From: Paraburkholderia sediminicola | GTDB lineage: Bacteria; Pseudomonadota; Gammaproteobacteria; Burkholderiales; Burkholderiaceae | Assembly: GCF_902859805.1 (NCBI RefSeq) | Contig: NZ_CADIKC010000004.1 | Location: 124,001 to 188,000, forward strand | DNA: 64,000 nt | Direction of reading: 5' to 3' | Shown: one piece after another, positions 26,393 to 35,445 of the stretch | Numbering within the stretch: position 1 is the stretch's first letter | How the letters are laid out: each line of letters starts with the position of its first letter | The notes under the pieces: model-generated | Told to the model about the DNA's origin: nothing | Database searches by the model: none | Seen by the model: only the letters and a program-made list of their open reading frames with translations | Program-made: the position numbers and the translations under genes

Positions 26393-28714
26393 ATGCAAAC
26401 CACGGACCGTCCGCTGCCGTCTGCCGATGCGTTGTTCGAGCACGCCGCCTGCGGCCTGCTCGTGACCGACACCGACGGCTGCATCCTGCGCGTGAACGCG
26501 ACGTTCTGCGGTTGGCTCGGCTATCAGGCGGTTGAACTCGCCACCACAAAGCACATTCAGGACCTTCTGACCACCGGCGGCAAAGTGTTCTACCAGACGC
26601 ACTGGGCGCCGCTTCTGCAGATGCAAGGCTCGGTGGCCGAGGTCAAACTGAACATGATGCATCGCGAAGGCCACGTGGTGCCGATGCTGCTCAACGCCGT
26701 ACGCCGTTGTCATGGCGAAGCCACCTATGTCGAAGTGGCGGTGCTGATCGTTGCGGATCGCCACAAGTACGAGCAGGAGTTGTTGCTCGCGCGTCGCAAT
26801 GCGGAAGCGTCTGTCGCCGCGCATCAGCTCGCGCAGAAAGAGTTGCAGGAAAGCCGCGATGTGCTGAGCCTCGCCATGCGCGGCGCGCGTATGGGTGCCT
26901 GGTCGCACGAGCCGAAGTCGGGCAAGTTCTGGTGGAGCCGCGAGCTCGAAGCGCTCGCGGGCTACGCCGAGGGACGGTTTGCGAAAATACCCGATGGCTT
27001 TTTCGAACTGATTCATCCCGGCGACCTGATTGCGCTCAACGAGGCGGTCGATCATGCGGTGAAAAGCGGTGACGACTACGTCGCCGAGTTCCGCTTCCTG
27101 CATGCGAGCGGCGACTGGTGCTGGATGGAAGGCCGCGGCCGCGCCACTTATGACAGCCACGGCGAGCCGATGATGATCTATGGTCTCGGCATCGACGTGA
27201 CCGAGCGCAAGGAAGCACAGACCGTGCTGCTGCGCCAGGCGGCGATTTTCGAGCATCTGAGCGACGCGATCGTGATCACCGACCTCAGGGGGAACATCAC
27301 TGATTTCAACGTTGGTGGAGAACGCATGCTGGGTTATCGCATGCGCGAGATTCTCGGCAAGCCGATCTCGATGTTCCATCCGCCGGAAGATGCGCTACGC
27401 ATCCGGCGAGAAGCGTTCGCCGGCCTCGCTGCAGACGGCACCTGGCGCAGCGAGCTGACCTTCGTGCGGCGCGACGGCTCGCGTGGCGTGTGCGAAACGG
27501 TGGTCAAGCCGCTGGCAAATGCGCGCGGCGACACCTATGGCGCGGTCAGCGTAAGCCGCGACATCACCGGGCGCAGGCGTGCCGAACAGCAATTGCAGCG
27601 TCTGAATCTGGAACTCTCAAAGGCCGACCGCCGCAAGGACGAATTTCTCGCCACGCTCGCGCATGAGCTGCGCAATCCGCTCGCGCCGATGCGCAACGTG
27701 CTGGAAATTTTGCGTCTGAAAGAATTCGCCGACCCGCAATTGAGCTGGTCTCGCGACGTGTTCGACCGGCAATTGCAGCACATGACGCATCTGGTCGACG
27801 ACCTGCTGGAGGTGTCGCGCATCACGCAGGGCAAGCTCGAATTGCGCAAGCAGCGGCTCGAACTCGCGCGTGCGATGCAATCCGCCATGGAAGCGGCGCA
27901 GCCCACCGTGCAGGCCTCGGCGCATCATCTGAGTATGACCTTGCCGCGCGAGCCGCTCTATCTCGACGCCGACCCCACGCGCCTGTCGCAGATGATCCTG
28001 AACCTGCTGAACAACGCTGCGAAGTACACGCCGCCCGGCGGCAGCATCTCGCTCGCCGCGGAGCGCGAAGGCGATGAAGCGGTGATTGTCGTACGCGATT
28101 CCGGCATCGGTATTCCGCGTGAGCATCTGGACAGCGTGTTCGAAATGTTCTCGCAACTCGCCCCGGCGCTCGATCGCTCGCAAGGCGGTCTCGGTATCGG
28201 TCTCGCATTGGTACGCGGTCTCGCCGAACTGCACGGCGGCACGGTCGCCGCATTCAGCAGCGGTCCAGGCAGCGGCAGCGAGTTCGTAATCCGTCTGCCG
28301 CTATCGAAAGCGACCCCGCAGCAATCGGAGAATGCGCCGGCCGAGATGCCACGCACGGCAGGCTTGCGCGTCGTGATCGTCGACGACAATGCGGACGCCG
28401 CCGATAGCCTCGCCATGGTGCTCGAACTCGAAGGCCACGAGGTGCGCACTGCCGGCGACGGCATCGCCGGGCTGGAACTGATCGGCGAATTCGCGCCGCA
28501 GGCGGTGATTCTCGACATCGGCCTGCCGCGCCTGAACGGCTATGAATTGGCGCGGCGCATTCGCCACGAGCACCATGACGCCGGCATTCTGCTGATCGCC
28601 GTTACTGGTTGGGGTCAGCAGCAGGACAAACAAACCGCTGAAGAAGCGGGCTTCGACCATCATTTCACCAAGCCTGTCGATCCGCGGGAATTACAACGCG
28701 TATTGAGCCGTTAA
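26393..28714 (+). CDS. PAS-domain hybrid histidine kinase with RsbP-like N-terminal PAS
   Basis: This 773-residue protein has no membrane segment. PAS1 (about 10-120: ACGLLVTDTDGCILRVNATF, FYQTHWAPLLQMQG) plus the coiled coil YEQELLLARRNAEASVAAHQ resembles the sensor part of Bacillus RsbP. PAS2 (about 155-280) and PAS3 (about 285-405) follow. The HisKA helix has ATLAHELRNPLAPMRN (His near 423). The ATPase domain has LLNNAAKYTPPGG, RDSGIGIP and QGGLGIGLALV. The receiver (about 660-773) has VIVDDNADAADS and the acceptor Asp in VILDIGLPRLNG. It starts 4 nt after the RsbQ-like gene, so both are translationally linked. No output domain is present, so a separate regulator must act downstream. Confidence 0.93.
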   Translation: MQTTDRPLPSADALFEHAACGLLVTDTDGCILRVNATFCGWLGYQAVELATTKHIQDLLTTGGKVFYQTHWAPLLQMQGSVAEVKLNMMHREGHVVPMLLNAVRRCHGEATYVEVAVLIVADRHKYEQELLLARRNAEASVAAHQLAQKELQESRDVLSLAMRGARMGAWSHEPKSGKFWWSRELEALAGYAEGRFAKIPDGFFELIHPGDLIALNEAVDHAVKSGDDYVAEFRFLHASGDWCWMEGRGRATYDSHGEPMMIYGLGIDVTERKEAQTVLLRQAAIFEHLSDAIVITDLRGNITDFNVGGERMLGYRMREILGKPISMFHPPEDALRIRREAFAGLAADGTWRSELTFVRRDGSRGVCETVVKPLANARGDTYGAVSVSRDITGRRRAEQQLQRLNLELSKADRRKDEFLATLAHELRNPLAPMRNVLEILRLKEFADPQLSWSRDVFDRQLQHMTHLVDDLLEVSRITQGKLELRKQRLELARAMQSAMEAAQPTVQASAHHLSMTLPREPLYLDADPTRLSQMILNLLNNAAKYTPPGGSISLAAEREGDEAVIVVRDSGIGIPREHLDSVFEMFSQLAPALDRSQGGLGIGLALVRGLAELHGGTVAAFSSGPGSGSEFVIRLPLSKATPQQSENAPAEMPRTAGLRVVIVDDNADAADSLAMVLELEGHEVRTAGDGIAGLELIGEFAPQAVILDIGLPRLNGYELARRIRHEHHDAGILLIAVTGWGQQQDKQTAEEAGFDHHFTKPVDPRELQRVLSR

Positions 28715-28733
28715 TGAAAAGAACCTTCAGCCT

Positions 28734-29840
28734 ATGCTCGATGCTCAGGTAGTCAGTGCCCTCGCCGCGCGCGACATCGTTCCCGATGCAACCCAACGCG
28801 ATGCCATCGCGGCGCTCGTCACGTTACTGGGCGCAAATGGGACAAGCGGGCCACACGGGCGTCGCACAAAACACAGCGCCACGCCGGCACATCAGGGCGT
28901 CTACTGCCACGGCTTGCCCGGCCGGGGCAAAAGCGACACGGTATTCGAGCTGGCAAGCTGCCGGAAGCGGCGCCTGCATTTCCACGAATTTCTACGCGAG
29001 ATGAACCGGCGCCTGGTAAATGAGCCGCGCGGCGACGACCGGCTGGGGTCGGTCTCGCGACAATGGCTCGATGGCGTGGAGTTACTGTGCTTCGACGAAT
29101 TTCACGTGCACGATATCGCTGACGCGTTCCTGATGGGCCGGTTTCTCGATACCGCGATCAGTTTGGGCACACGCATCGTGCTGACCTCGAACTACGCACC
29201 GGATGGCCTGCTGTCCGACCCGGAGTTTCACGAGCGCTTCCTGCCGACGATCGAGCAGATCAAACGCTGCTTCACGGTGATTCACTTCGACGGCGCACGC
29301 GATTACCGTTTCGGCGGCGAAGAAGCCGCGCTGTCGCACTTTTTTGCGCCGCTCGACGCGGCAACCGGCGACGCGCTCCTGCAAATTTTCGAGCGCTATG
29401 AAGGCAACGAGACACTGGAGCCTGCCACCGTCAGCGCGGCAGGCAGGCCGCTCGCCGTGCGCGCAGCGGGAGCCGCGTTGCTATGGGCGGACTTCGAAAA
29501 CCTGTGCGTGGCGAGCCGTTCGCACCTTGACTACCTGGACCTCGCCGAGCATTGGCACGGCCTGATTCTCGACCATGTGCACACTGAGCGGCTTGCTCAG
29601 GCGCATACGCTGCAGCGTCTCATATGGCTTGTCGATATCTTCTACGACCGCAAATGCGCGCTGTTCATCGCGTCCGATCAGCCGATCGAGGCAGCGCTGA
29701 GCGGACTCGAAGGCGCGCACGATCTGTCGAGAACGCTCAGCAGGCTCGCCGAAATGCAATCGCGCAGCTATCGCAGCACACTCGACAACATGGCCGGCAG
29801 GATCGAAATCGCGGCAACGCAGACGGTCGCCCAGCCGTGA
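28734..29840 (+). CDS. zapE: ZapE/AFG1-like ATPase
   Basis: This 368-residue cytoplasmic AAA-type ATPase has Walker A GLPGRGKSD (about 62-70), RRLHFHEFLREMNRRL, Walker B VELLCFDEFHVHDIADAFLMGR and the sensor LTSNYAPDGL. These are hallmarks of the AFG1/LACE1/ZapE family. ZapE acts on the FtsZ ring in division of stressed or oxygen-limited E. coli. It starts 19 nt after the hybrid kinase on the same strand, so it may be in the RsbQ-like operon. The insertion-like stretch around residues 35-50 is rich in polar residues and may be lineage specific. The ribosome-binding site is weak. Confidence 0.9.
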   Translation: MLDAQVVSALAARDIVPDATQRDAIAALVTLLGANGTSGPHGRRTKHSATPAHQGVYCHGLPGRGKSDTVFELASCRKRRLHFHEFLREMNRRLVNEPRGDDRLGSVSRQWLDGVELLCFDEFHVHDIADAFLMGRFLDTAISLGTRIVLTSNYAPDGLLSDPEFHERFLPTIEQIKRCFTVIHFDGARDYRFGGEEAALSHFFAPLDAATGDALLQIFERYEGNETLEPATVSAAGRPLAVRAAGAALLWADFENLCVASRSHLDYLDLAEHWHGLILDHVHTERLAQAHTLQRLIWLVDIFYDRKCALFIASDQPIEAALSGLEGAHDLSRTLSRLAEMQSRSYRSTLDNMAGRIEIAATQTVAQP

Positions 29841-29872
29841 CAACGGCGTGAACGACCCTCTGCAGACACACC

Positions 29873-31957
29873 CTACGCCTTGCCGCTCTTGCCCCTCACC
29901 CGCGCGATCTGCTGCTTCGCCGCGTCATACACATGGTCTGGCGTGAAGCCGAACTTCTTCTTCAGATCGGCAAGCGGCGCGGACGCGCCGAACGTATGCA
30001 TCACCACCTGCGCGCCGTGGCGCCCGACATAGCGGTCCCAACCGAGCGTTCCCGCCTGCTCGACCGCCACGCGCGCATCCACATCGGGCGGCAGCACGGA
30101 ATCCTGATAGGCCTCGTCCTGTTGCTCGAAGATGTCCCACGACGGCATCGACACCACCCGCGCCGCGATTCCTTCGCTCTTGAGCTTCTCGTAGACGTCG
30201 GCGCATAGCGACAATTCACTGCCCGTGGTGAGCAGAATCACTTCAGGCTTCTTCCCGTCAGGCGCATCGGCAAGCACATAAGCGCCCTTCTGCACGCCTT
30301 TCGCCGACGCATAGCGCGTACGATCCAGGGTCGGCAGCGCCTGACGCGACACGATGATGCACGACGGCCGCCGCGGATGCGACATCGCCACGCGCCACGC
30401 TTCGGCGACCTCATTCGCGTCGCCCGGACGCAGCACGGTCAGTCCCGGCACGCCACGCAGCGAAGCCAGTTGCTCGATCGGCTGATGGGTCGGACCGTCT
30501 TCGCCGACGCCGATCGAATCGTGTGTGAACACATAGATCGCCGGCACTTCCATGATTGCGGAAAGGCGAATCGGCGGCTTCATGTAGTCGCTGAAAATCA
30601 GGAAGGTCGAACCGAACGGCCGCATATTCGACAACGCGAGGCCGTTCACTGCCGCGCCCATGCCGTGCTCGCGAATCCCGAAGTGCAGATTGCACCCGCC
30701 ATAGTTGTCGGCTTCGAAACTGCCCGCACCTTCGAATTTCAGATTGGTCTTCGTAGACGGCGAAAGATCGGCCGCACCGCCGATCATCCACGGCACGCGC
30801 GCGGCAATTGCGTTGAGCACCTTGCCTGAGGAATCACGTGAGGCGATGCCCTTCGGATCGGCATCGAACGTGGGGATGCCGCTGTCCCAGCCCTCCGGCA
30901 ATTCGTGCGCTTCCATCTGCGCGAATTCGCGTGACAGTTCCGGGTATTGCTTGTTGTATGCGTCGTACTTCGCGAGCCATGCCTCGCGCGCCGCCTTGCC
31001 GCGCGCGCCGATACCCTCGGCGAAGCGTTCATGCACGCCGTCCGGCACATAGAAAAACTTGTCTTCGGGCCAGCCATAGAACTTCTTCGTCAGCGCCACT
31101 TCTTCGACACCGAGCGCCTCGCCATGCGCGGCGGACGTGTCCTGCTTGTGCGGTGCGCCCCATCCGATGATGCTATGGACCACGATCAGCGTCGGCCGGT
31201 CCGTGATGCTTTTCGCTTCGACAAACGCGGCTTCGAGCGCCGCGGCGTCGTTGGCGTCGTTCACGTGCAGCGTATGCCAGTTGTAGCCACGGAAACGGCT
31301 CTCCACGTCGTCGCTATAAGCGAGGTCGGTGTGGCCCTCAATGGTGATGCGGTTGCTGTCGTAAATCCAGATCAGATTCGACAGCTTCAGATGCCCTGCC
31401 AGCGACGCCGCTTCGTGCGAGATGCCTTCCATCATGTCGCCGTCGCCGCATAGCGCGTAGACGCGGTAATCGAACAGCGGCGCATCGGGCTTGTTGAAGT
31501 GGCTTTCGTGCCAACGTGCCGCCATCGCCATGCCGACGCTATTGCCCAAGCCCTGGCCGAGCGGCCCGGTGGTCGTTTCCACGCCGGTAGTCATGCGGTA
31601 TTCGGGGTGGCCAGGCGTGTTGCTGTCGAGTTGGCGGAAATGTTCGATGTCGTCGAGCGAGACGGCAGGCGAACCGGTCGGCTTGCCGTCGTGGTCCACG
31701 GCCTTGACGTTCGCCAGGTGCAGCAGCGAATACAACAACATCGACGCGTGTCCCACCGAGAGCACGAAGCGGTCGCGATTCGGCCACAGCGGCTCGTCCG
31801 GATCATAAACAAGGTGGTTTTGCCACAGATGGTAGGCGACCGGCGCCAAGGCCATCGGCGTGCCGGGGTGACCGGAATTGGCCTTTTGCACAGCGTCCAT
31901 CGACAGCGTGCGAATCGTGTTGATGCACAACTGGTCGAGGGCGGGATCGTTTTGCAT
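29873..31957 (-). CDS. tkt: Transketolase
   Basis: Thiamine-diphosphate enzyme of 694 residues that moves two-carbon units between sugar phosphates. Signatures: LDQLCINTIRTLSMDAVQKANSGHPG at the N-terminus, the cofactor motif GDGDMMEGISHEAASLAGHL (about 155-175), NSNR-like DSNRITIEG, and the C-terminal FGIREHGMGAAVNGLAL and EDGPTHQPIEQLASLRG. I set the start at ATG 31957, with AAGGAG 8 nt upstream. The frame runs upstream to 32077 but those 40 codons have no family resemblance. It competes with phosphoketolase for xylulose 5-phosphate. It is not next to gap or pgk, the usual Burkholderiales neighbours of tkt, which suggests a second copy. Confidence 0.96.
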   Translation of the reverse strand: MQNDPALDQLCINTIRTLSMDAVQKANSGHPGTPMALAPVAYHLWQNHLVYDPDEPLWPNRDRFVLSVGHASMLLYSLLHLANVKAVDHDGKPTGSPAVSLDDIEHFRQLDSNTPGHPEYRMTTGVETTTGPLGQGLGNSVGMAMAARWHESHFNKPDAPLFDYRVYALCGDGDMMEGISHEAASLAGHLKLSNLIWIYDSNRITIEGHTDLAYSDDVESRFRGYNWHTLHVNDANDAAALEAAFVEAKSITDRPTLIVVHSIIGWGAPHKQDTSAAHGEALGVEEVALTKKFYGWPEDKFFYVPDGVHERFAEGIGARGKAAREAWLAKYDAYNKQYPELSREFAQMEAHELPEGWDSGIPTFDADPKGIASRDSSGKVLNAIAARVPWMIGGAADLSPSTKTNLKFEGAGSFEADNYGGCNLHFGIREHGMGAAVNGLALSNMRPFGSTFLIFSDYMKPPIRLSAIMEVPAIYVFTHDSIGVGEDGPTHQPIEQLASLRGVPGLTVLRPGDANEVAEAWRVAMSHPRRPSCIIVSRQALPTLDRTRYASAKGVQKGAYVLADAPDGKKPEVILLTTGSELSLCADVYEKLKSEGIAARVVSMPSWDIFEQQDEAYQDSVLPPDVDARVAVEQAGTLGWDRYVGRHGAQVVMHTFGASAPLADLKKKFGFTPDHVYDAAKQQIARVRGKSGKA

Positions 31958-32185
31958 GGGGACACTCCTTGTTCGGCGGTTGGAGGCATCGCCGGGACGC
32001 GTATCGAAACGGCGTGGTCGGCGACCGGTGTTCATCTGGAAGAACGTGGAAGAACGCTTGAGGACCACAAGGCTCATCGATAATGCGCCGATGCGCGTAA
32101 ATCTGCACGGCGCGTTACATCCTGTGCCGCGTTGCGCTGATGACTGGAGGTAGTTCTTTCAAACGGCTTGCGGCTTTACCTGCCG

Positions 32186-32431
32186 TTACTTTTCGGGGGC
32201 CGCACGATCTGCGGCCACGATCTCGCGGCCGTAGTCGATCGCCGCGCGGCGCGCCTCATCGGCAGTCGCATAGGGGCCGATCTCGGGTGCGCCATCGAAT
32301 GGAAACAGAATCCGCCTGTCAGCTTTTCTGACGACCTTCAATCCACCTATGTAACGGCCGTCGCCTGTTCCGTGATAGCTGGCGTAAATCTCGAAGTCGT
32401 CGTCAGCCACGTCGGCCTTATGGCGCGCCAT
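32186..32431 (-). CDS. DUF6723-like small protein
   Basis: This 81-residue protein has a core FEIYASYHGTGDGRYIGGLKVVRKADRRILFPFDGAPEIGP-like pattern (residues 14-54) and ATADEARRAAIDYGREIV. This matches my memory of a DUF6723 family common in Burkholderia, without known function; the family assignment is tentative. I chose the ATG at 32431 because AAGGG stands 8 nt upstream; earlier starts at 32437 and 32488 are weaker. The protein is probably cytoplasmic. It is transcribed leftward behind the porin, separated by a terminator-like hairpin, so it has its own promoter. Confidence 0.72.
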   Translation of the reverse strand: MARHKADVADDDFEIYASYHGTGDGRYIGGLKVVRKADRRILFPFDGAPEIGPYATADEARRAAIDYGREIVAADRAAPEK

Positions 32432-32778
32432 GTGCATGTCCCTTATCCCTGCACCTGTGGTCCGGTGCGTCAATTCCAATGGCAGCAAGCTGCGTACCGG
32501 CGTTGAGCAATACCTGTTCCACCCGAAGCGGGATGGGTTCAGCGCGAGAGTCGGGGGGATCGGGGGAATAAAACGGCGCGCACTGGAAATCCGGTGAACC
32601 CGGTTCCAGTGCGCCAGGGAAAATCGACATGCGGTTGTTGATGCCGCAACGGGTTGCGGCGGCTGTCGCGTGCACAGCCGTTACGCGCGACCGGTTCGGT
32701 CACGACGTGATAACGCGAGTCGAAAGCGTTGATGATGCAGCTTGCCGACCTGCGTCCGAACGTGCCGCTAAAGCTGCG
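32432..32778. other. Intergenic region between porin and DUF6723-like gene
   Basis: These 347 bp contain the strong hairpin at 32570-32614 (listed separately) and presumably the promoter of the DUF6723-like gene. No coding sequence is supported. Confidence 0.45.
32570..32614 (-). terminator. Probable rho-independent terminator of the porin gene
   Basis: An 11-bp stem GCGCACTGGAA (32578-32588) / TTCCAGTGCGC (32604-32614) is extended by an inner CCGG/CCGG pair. Read leftward, the stem is followed by CCGTTTTATT, a short T-rich tail. It lies 165 bp after the porin stop codon. Confidence 0.65.
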
Positions 32779-33888
32779 TCAAAACTGATGCAGCATCCCG
32801 ACATACGCGCCGGTTTGCGACTCGCCCGCAAGCGGACTCGTGTTATTGGTGGCATCGCGTGGCGACGCTTCAAGCGAAAAATTCGAGTTGCTGCCGTTGT
32901 GCACGTAGCCCACCGTGCCGTACACGAAGGTCCGCTTCGAGAGGTTGTAGGTCGTGCCGAGCACGTACATCAGCGCGTGGCCGGACGGGTCGTGCGCGGC
33001 ATCGCTGCCGCCGTCGCCGACCTTGATGTAATAGCCGCCCGCCGTTACCGCCCAGCGCGACTGGACGTTGTACGTGGCGCCGAGCCAGTAGTGATCGGCA
33101 GTGTCGGCCACGCCCACTGGTGAATCCGGCGCCGAGTAATGCGTATACGCACCCTGGATCTTCCATGCATCGAAATGCACATTCGCACCGGCGAAATATT
33201 CGCGCGAGGCCTGGAAGATGTTGGTGAAGCGGCCGTTGCTGTCACGCAGTTCGTCGTAGATGCCGCGCACGTCGAAGAGCGGTGAGTGATAGCTCAGCAT
33301 GATGCCGTCGGAGCGGCCAAACTCGCCCGATGCACCGCTGTTGAACGCGCCCGCCTGATTGCCGAAGGCGTATTGCGCCTGCACGTCGAAGCCCCAGAAC
33401 ACCGGGCTGTGATACTCGACGTTGTTGCTGGTCTGCTGCCAGTTGCGTCCGCGCACGAGCGATGCCGACGAAAACGCCTGCTGCACGAACGGGTCGAATT
33501 CCCACACGCCGTCGCTATCGATAAACAGATTGCGCCCGGCTTGCAGCGTGCCCCATTGGTCGCTCTTCAGGCCGACGAAGGCGCGCCGTGACCACAACCG
33601 TCCGCCACTGGTGGTGCCGTTCATGATTTGCAGACCGGTTTCGAGGTTGAAGATCGCATTCAACCCACCACCCAGATCTTCATTGCCTTTGAGGCCCAGC
33701 ATACTGGTGCCCCAATCGCCGCCTTCAGCACTCCAACGGGTCGAACTGCCGCCCGCGCCATTATTGATGTGATTCAGATATTCCACGCCGCCGTCGAGAC
33801 GGCCATATAACGACACGCTGGTTTGACCATATGCCAGCGGACTGATCACCGCCAGAGCGGCCACTAATTTTGTATGTAGTCTCATCAT
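32779..33888 (-). CDS. Outer-membrane porin, Gram-negative trimeric type
   Basis: This 369-residue outer-membrane protein has a signal peptide MMRLHTKLVAALAVISPLAYG (cleavage near residue 22) and the Burkholderia porin start QTSVSLYGRLDGGVEYLNH. Family features include GWGTSMLGLKGNEDLGGGLNAIFNLE-like order (TSMLGLKGNEDLGGGL), RRAFVGLKSDQWGTLQAGRN and the ending TGAYVGMLHQF with a terminal Phe needed for outer-membrane assembly. It forms water-filled channels for small solutes. The start may be Met1 or Met2 (33885); no strong ribosome-binding site is visible. It is followed by a terminator and stands alone. Confidence 0.96.
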   Translation of the reverse strand: MMRLHTKLVAALAVISPLAYGQTSVSLYGRLDGGVEYLNHINNGAGGSSTRWSAEGGDWGTSMLGLKGNEDLGGGLNAIFNLETGLQIMNGTTSGGRLWSRRAFVGLKSDQWGTLQAGRNLFIDSDGVWEFDPFVQQAFSSASLVRGRNWQQTSNNVEYHSPVFWGFDVQAQYAFGNQAGAFNSGASGEFGRSDGIMLSYHSPLFDVRGIYDELRDSNGRFTNIFQASREYFAGANVHFDAWKIQGAYTHYSAPDSPVGVADTADHYWLGATYNVQSRWAVTAGGYYIKVGDGGSDAAHDPSGHALMYVLGTTYNLSKRTFVYGTVGYVHNGSNSNFSLEASPRDATNNTSPLAGESQTGAYVGMLHQF

Positions 33889-34170
33889 TGTTTTGCCGTG
33901 AGTTTCTTCTGTCGAGAATAGAATGTTGTAAAACTACACGTTTCGCGCACGAACTATAGGTGATCGGTGCTTCCTGGCCTATCCGTTTGACGCAATAAGC
34001 TTTTGCGGGCTGCGCGCCCGGCTTTGAAAATCCGCAGTGGAATTGGCGCGCCTCAAAAGAAATCCTCATCGATGAGATCGAAAGGTACTCACGATAAGAT
34101 AGTCGGTCATTCGGCATCAGCCAAATAGAAACGCATTGATCGTTTGCCCATTCATTCTTTGCCACTCGCC

Positions 34171-35403
34171 ATGAACGTGCCTGAACTGACCGAAGACGAA
34201 AACCTTGGCCTTTACCAACGTGCGACGGAGAACGGCGCGGAATGGTGGCGCGTCAGCGTGGCGGACCGGCCGGAGAACTATCGGCTCGAACATGGTGTCG
34301 ATGACAGCAACGGCACCGGATCGGTCGATATCGATCTGGTGGTCGATGCGGAAAACCTGCGCGCGAAGCTGAAGAAGTGGCGACGCGAAGGCTTCGCGAT
34401 CGATACGCCCGATGCCGCGGACGAAGCCGGTGCGGCAAAACGGGTGGCCTTCATGCCGGAATTGCAGCGCGTCGCGGCGCTGGCCTCGGCGGCGAAGCGC
34501 CATTCGCAGGTAGAGGGCGCGGGCGCGGGCGAAACGGTGCGCATCGGCCGTGTCGACGTGCCGTGCGGTGTCGACAATCCGCTTGTGCCGCGCATCAATC
34601 CGGCCTATCTGTTTTCCGAGCGCTTTAACGACATCGTCGAAGATATCGTGGAGAACCGGCGCGTCATGCTGATCGGTCATACCGGCGCCGGCAAGACGAG
34701 CCTGATCGAACAGGTTGCCGCGCGCTCGCATCATGGCGTGTTGCGCTCGAACATGAACGGGCAAACCACCGTCGGCGATTTTGTCGGCTTCTGGACAGTC
34801 AAGGGCGGCGAGACGATCTGGGTGGACGGCGTGCTGCCCACGGCGATGCGCGAGGGCCTTTGGCTGATCGTCGATGAAATCGATTTCGCCGAACCGTCGA
34901 TTCTCGCCGCCCTCACCGCCGTGCTTGAACCGCACGGGCGTCTCGTGCTGAAAGAGAAAGGCAATGAGATCGTCGCCCCGCATCCCGCGTTCCGGCTCTT
35001 CGCTACGGCGAACGCGGTCGGTGCGATGAGCCAGTTCCGTCATCTGTATCAGGGCGCGAATCTGATGAACGAAGCGTTTCTCGATCGCTGGCGCGTGTAC
35101 ATGCTGGACTACCTGACGCCCGCCGAAGAAGCTGACGTGCTGATGCGCACCCTCGCCCCGCATATGACACGCGCGCTCGCCACCACGCTCGCCGCGATTG
35201 CCGCCGACTGCCGTGCGGCGTTCGCCCGCGAAGACCTGTCGAGCGCATTCTCCACACGGCGCCTGCTCGACTGGGCCGAGCTGATGCTGCGCACCGGCGA
35301 CCCCGAACGCGCCGCCGGCCCGGCGATCTACGCGAAGGTCAGTCCCGAAGACGCGGCGCTGATTCGCGGCATCGTTCGCCATCACATTGCGCCGGCCGCC
35401 TGA
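34171..35403 (+). CDS. MoxR/CobS-like AAA ATPase
   Basis: This 410-residue cytoplasmic ATPase has an N-terminal domain (1-130) without a known fold, then an AAA core: Walker A GHTGAGKTSLIEQ (about 174-186), SNMNGQTTVGDFVGFWTV pore-loop region, Walker B GLWLIVDEIDFAEP, sensor ATANAVG and an arginine-rich NEAFLDRWRVY. The core is closest in pattern to CobS and MoxR ATPases, which remodel metalloenzymes with a VWA partner. That partner is the next gene, 41 nt downstream. No CobN chelatase subunit is nearby, so cobalamin synthesis is not indicated. I use the ATG at 34171; an upstream TTG at 34144 is less likely. Confidence 0.87.
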   Translation: MNVPELTEDENLGLYQRATENGAEWWRVSVADRPENYRLEHGVDDSNGTGSVDIDLVVDAENLRAKLKKWRREGFAIDTPDAADEAGAAKRVAFMPELQRVAALASAAKRHSQVEGAGAGETVRIGRVDVPCGVDNPLVPRINPAYLFSERFNDIVEDIVENRRVMLIGHTGAGKTSLIEQVAARSHHGVLRSNMNGQTTVGDFVGFWTVKGGETIWVDGVLPTAMREGLWLIVDEIDFAEPSILAALTAVLEPHGRLVLKEKGNEIVAPHPAFRLFATANAVGAMSQFRHLYQGANLMNEAFLDRWRVYMLDYLTPAEEADVLMRTLAPHMTRALATTLAAIAADCRAAFAREDLSSAFSTRRLLDWAELMLRTGDPERAAGPAIYAKVSPEDAALIRGIVRHHIAPAA

Positions 35404-35418
35404 CGGTCGCTGACCACG

Positions 35419-35445
35419 ACACCCACAACACCCACAACACCCACA
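35419..35445 (+). repeat. Three perfect copies of the 9-mer ACACCCACA
   Basis: Units at 35419-35427, 35428-35436 and 35437-35445 fill the gap between the AAA and VWA genes; the last A is the first base of the ATG. No Shine-Dalgarno sequence is present in the gap. Copy-number change would alter spacing upstream of the VWA gene. Confidence 0.8.

Noticed and set aside
34117..35385. 422-codon open frame on the minus strand
   Set aside because: It is antisense to the AAA ATPase. The plus strand has clear Walker motifs.
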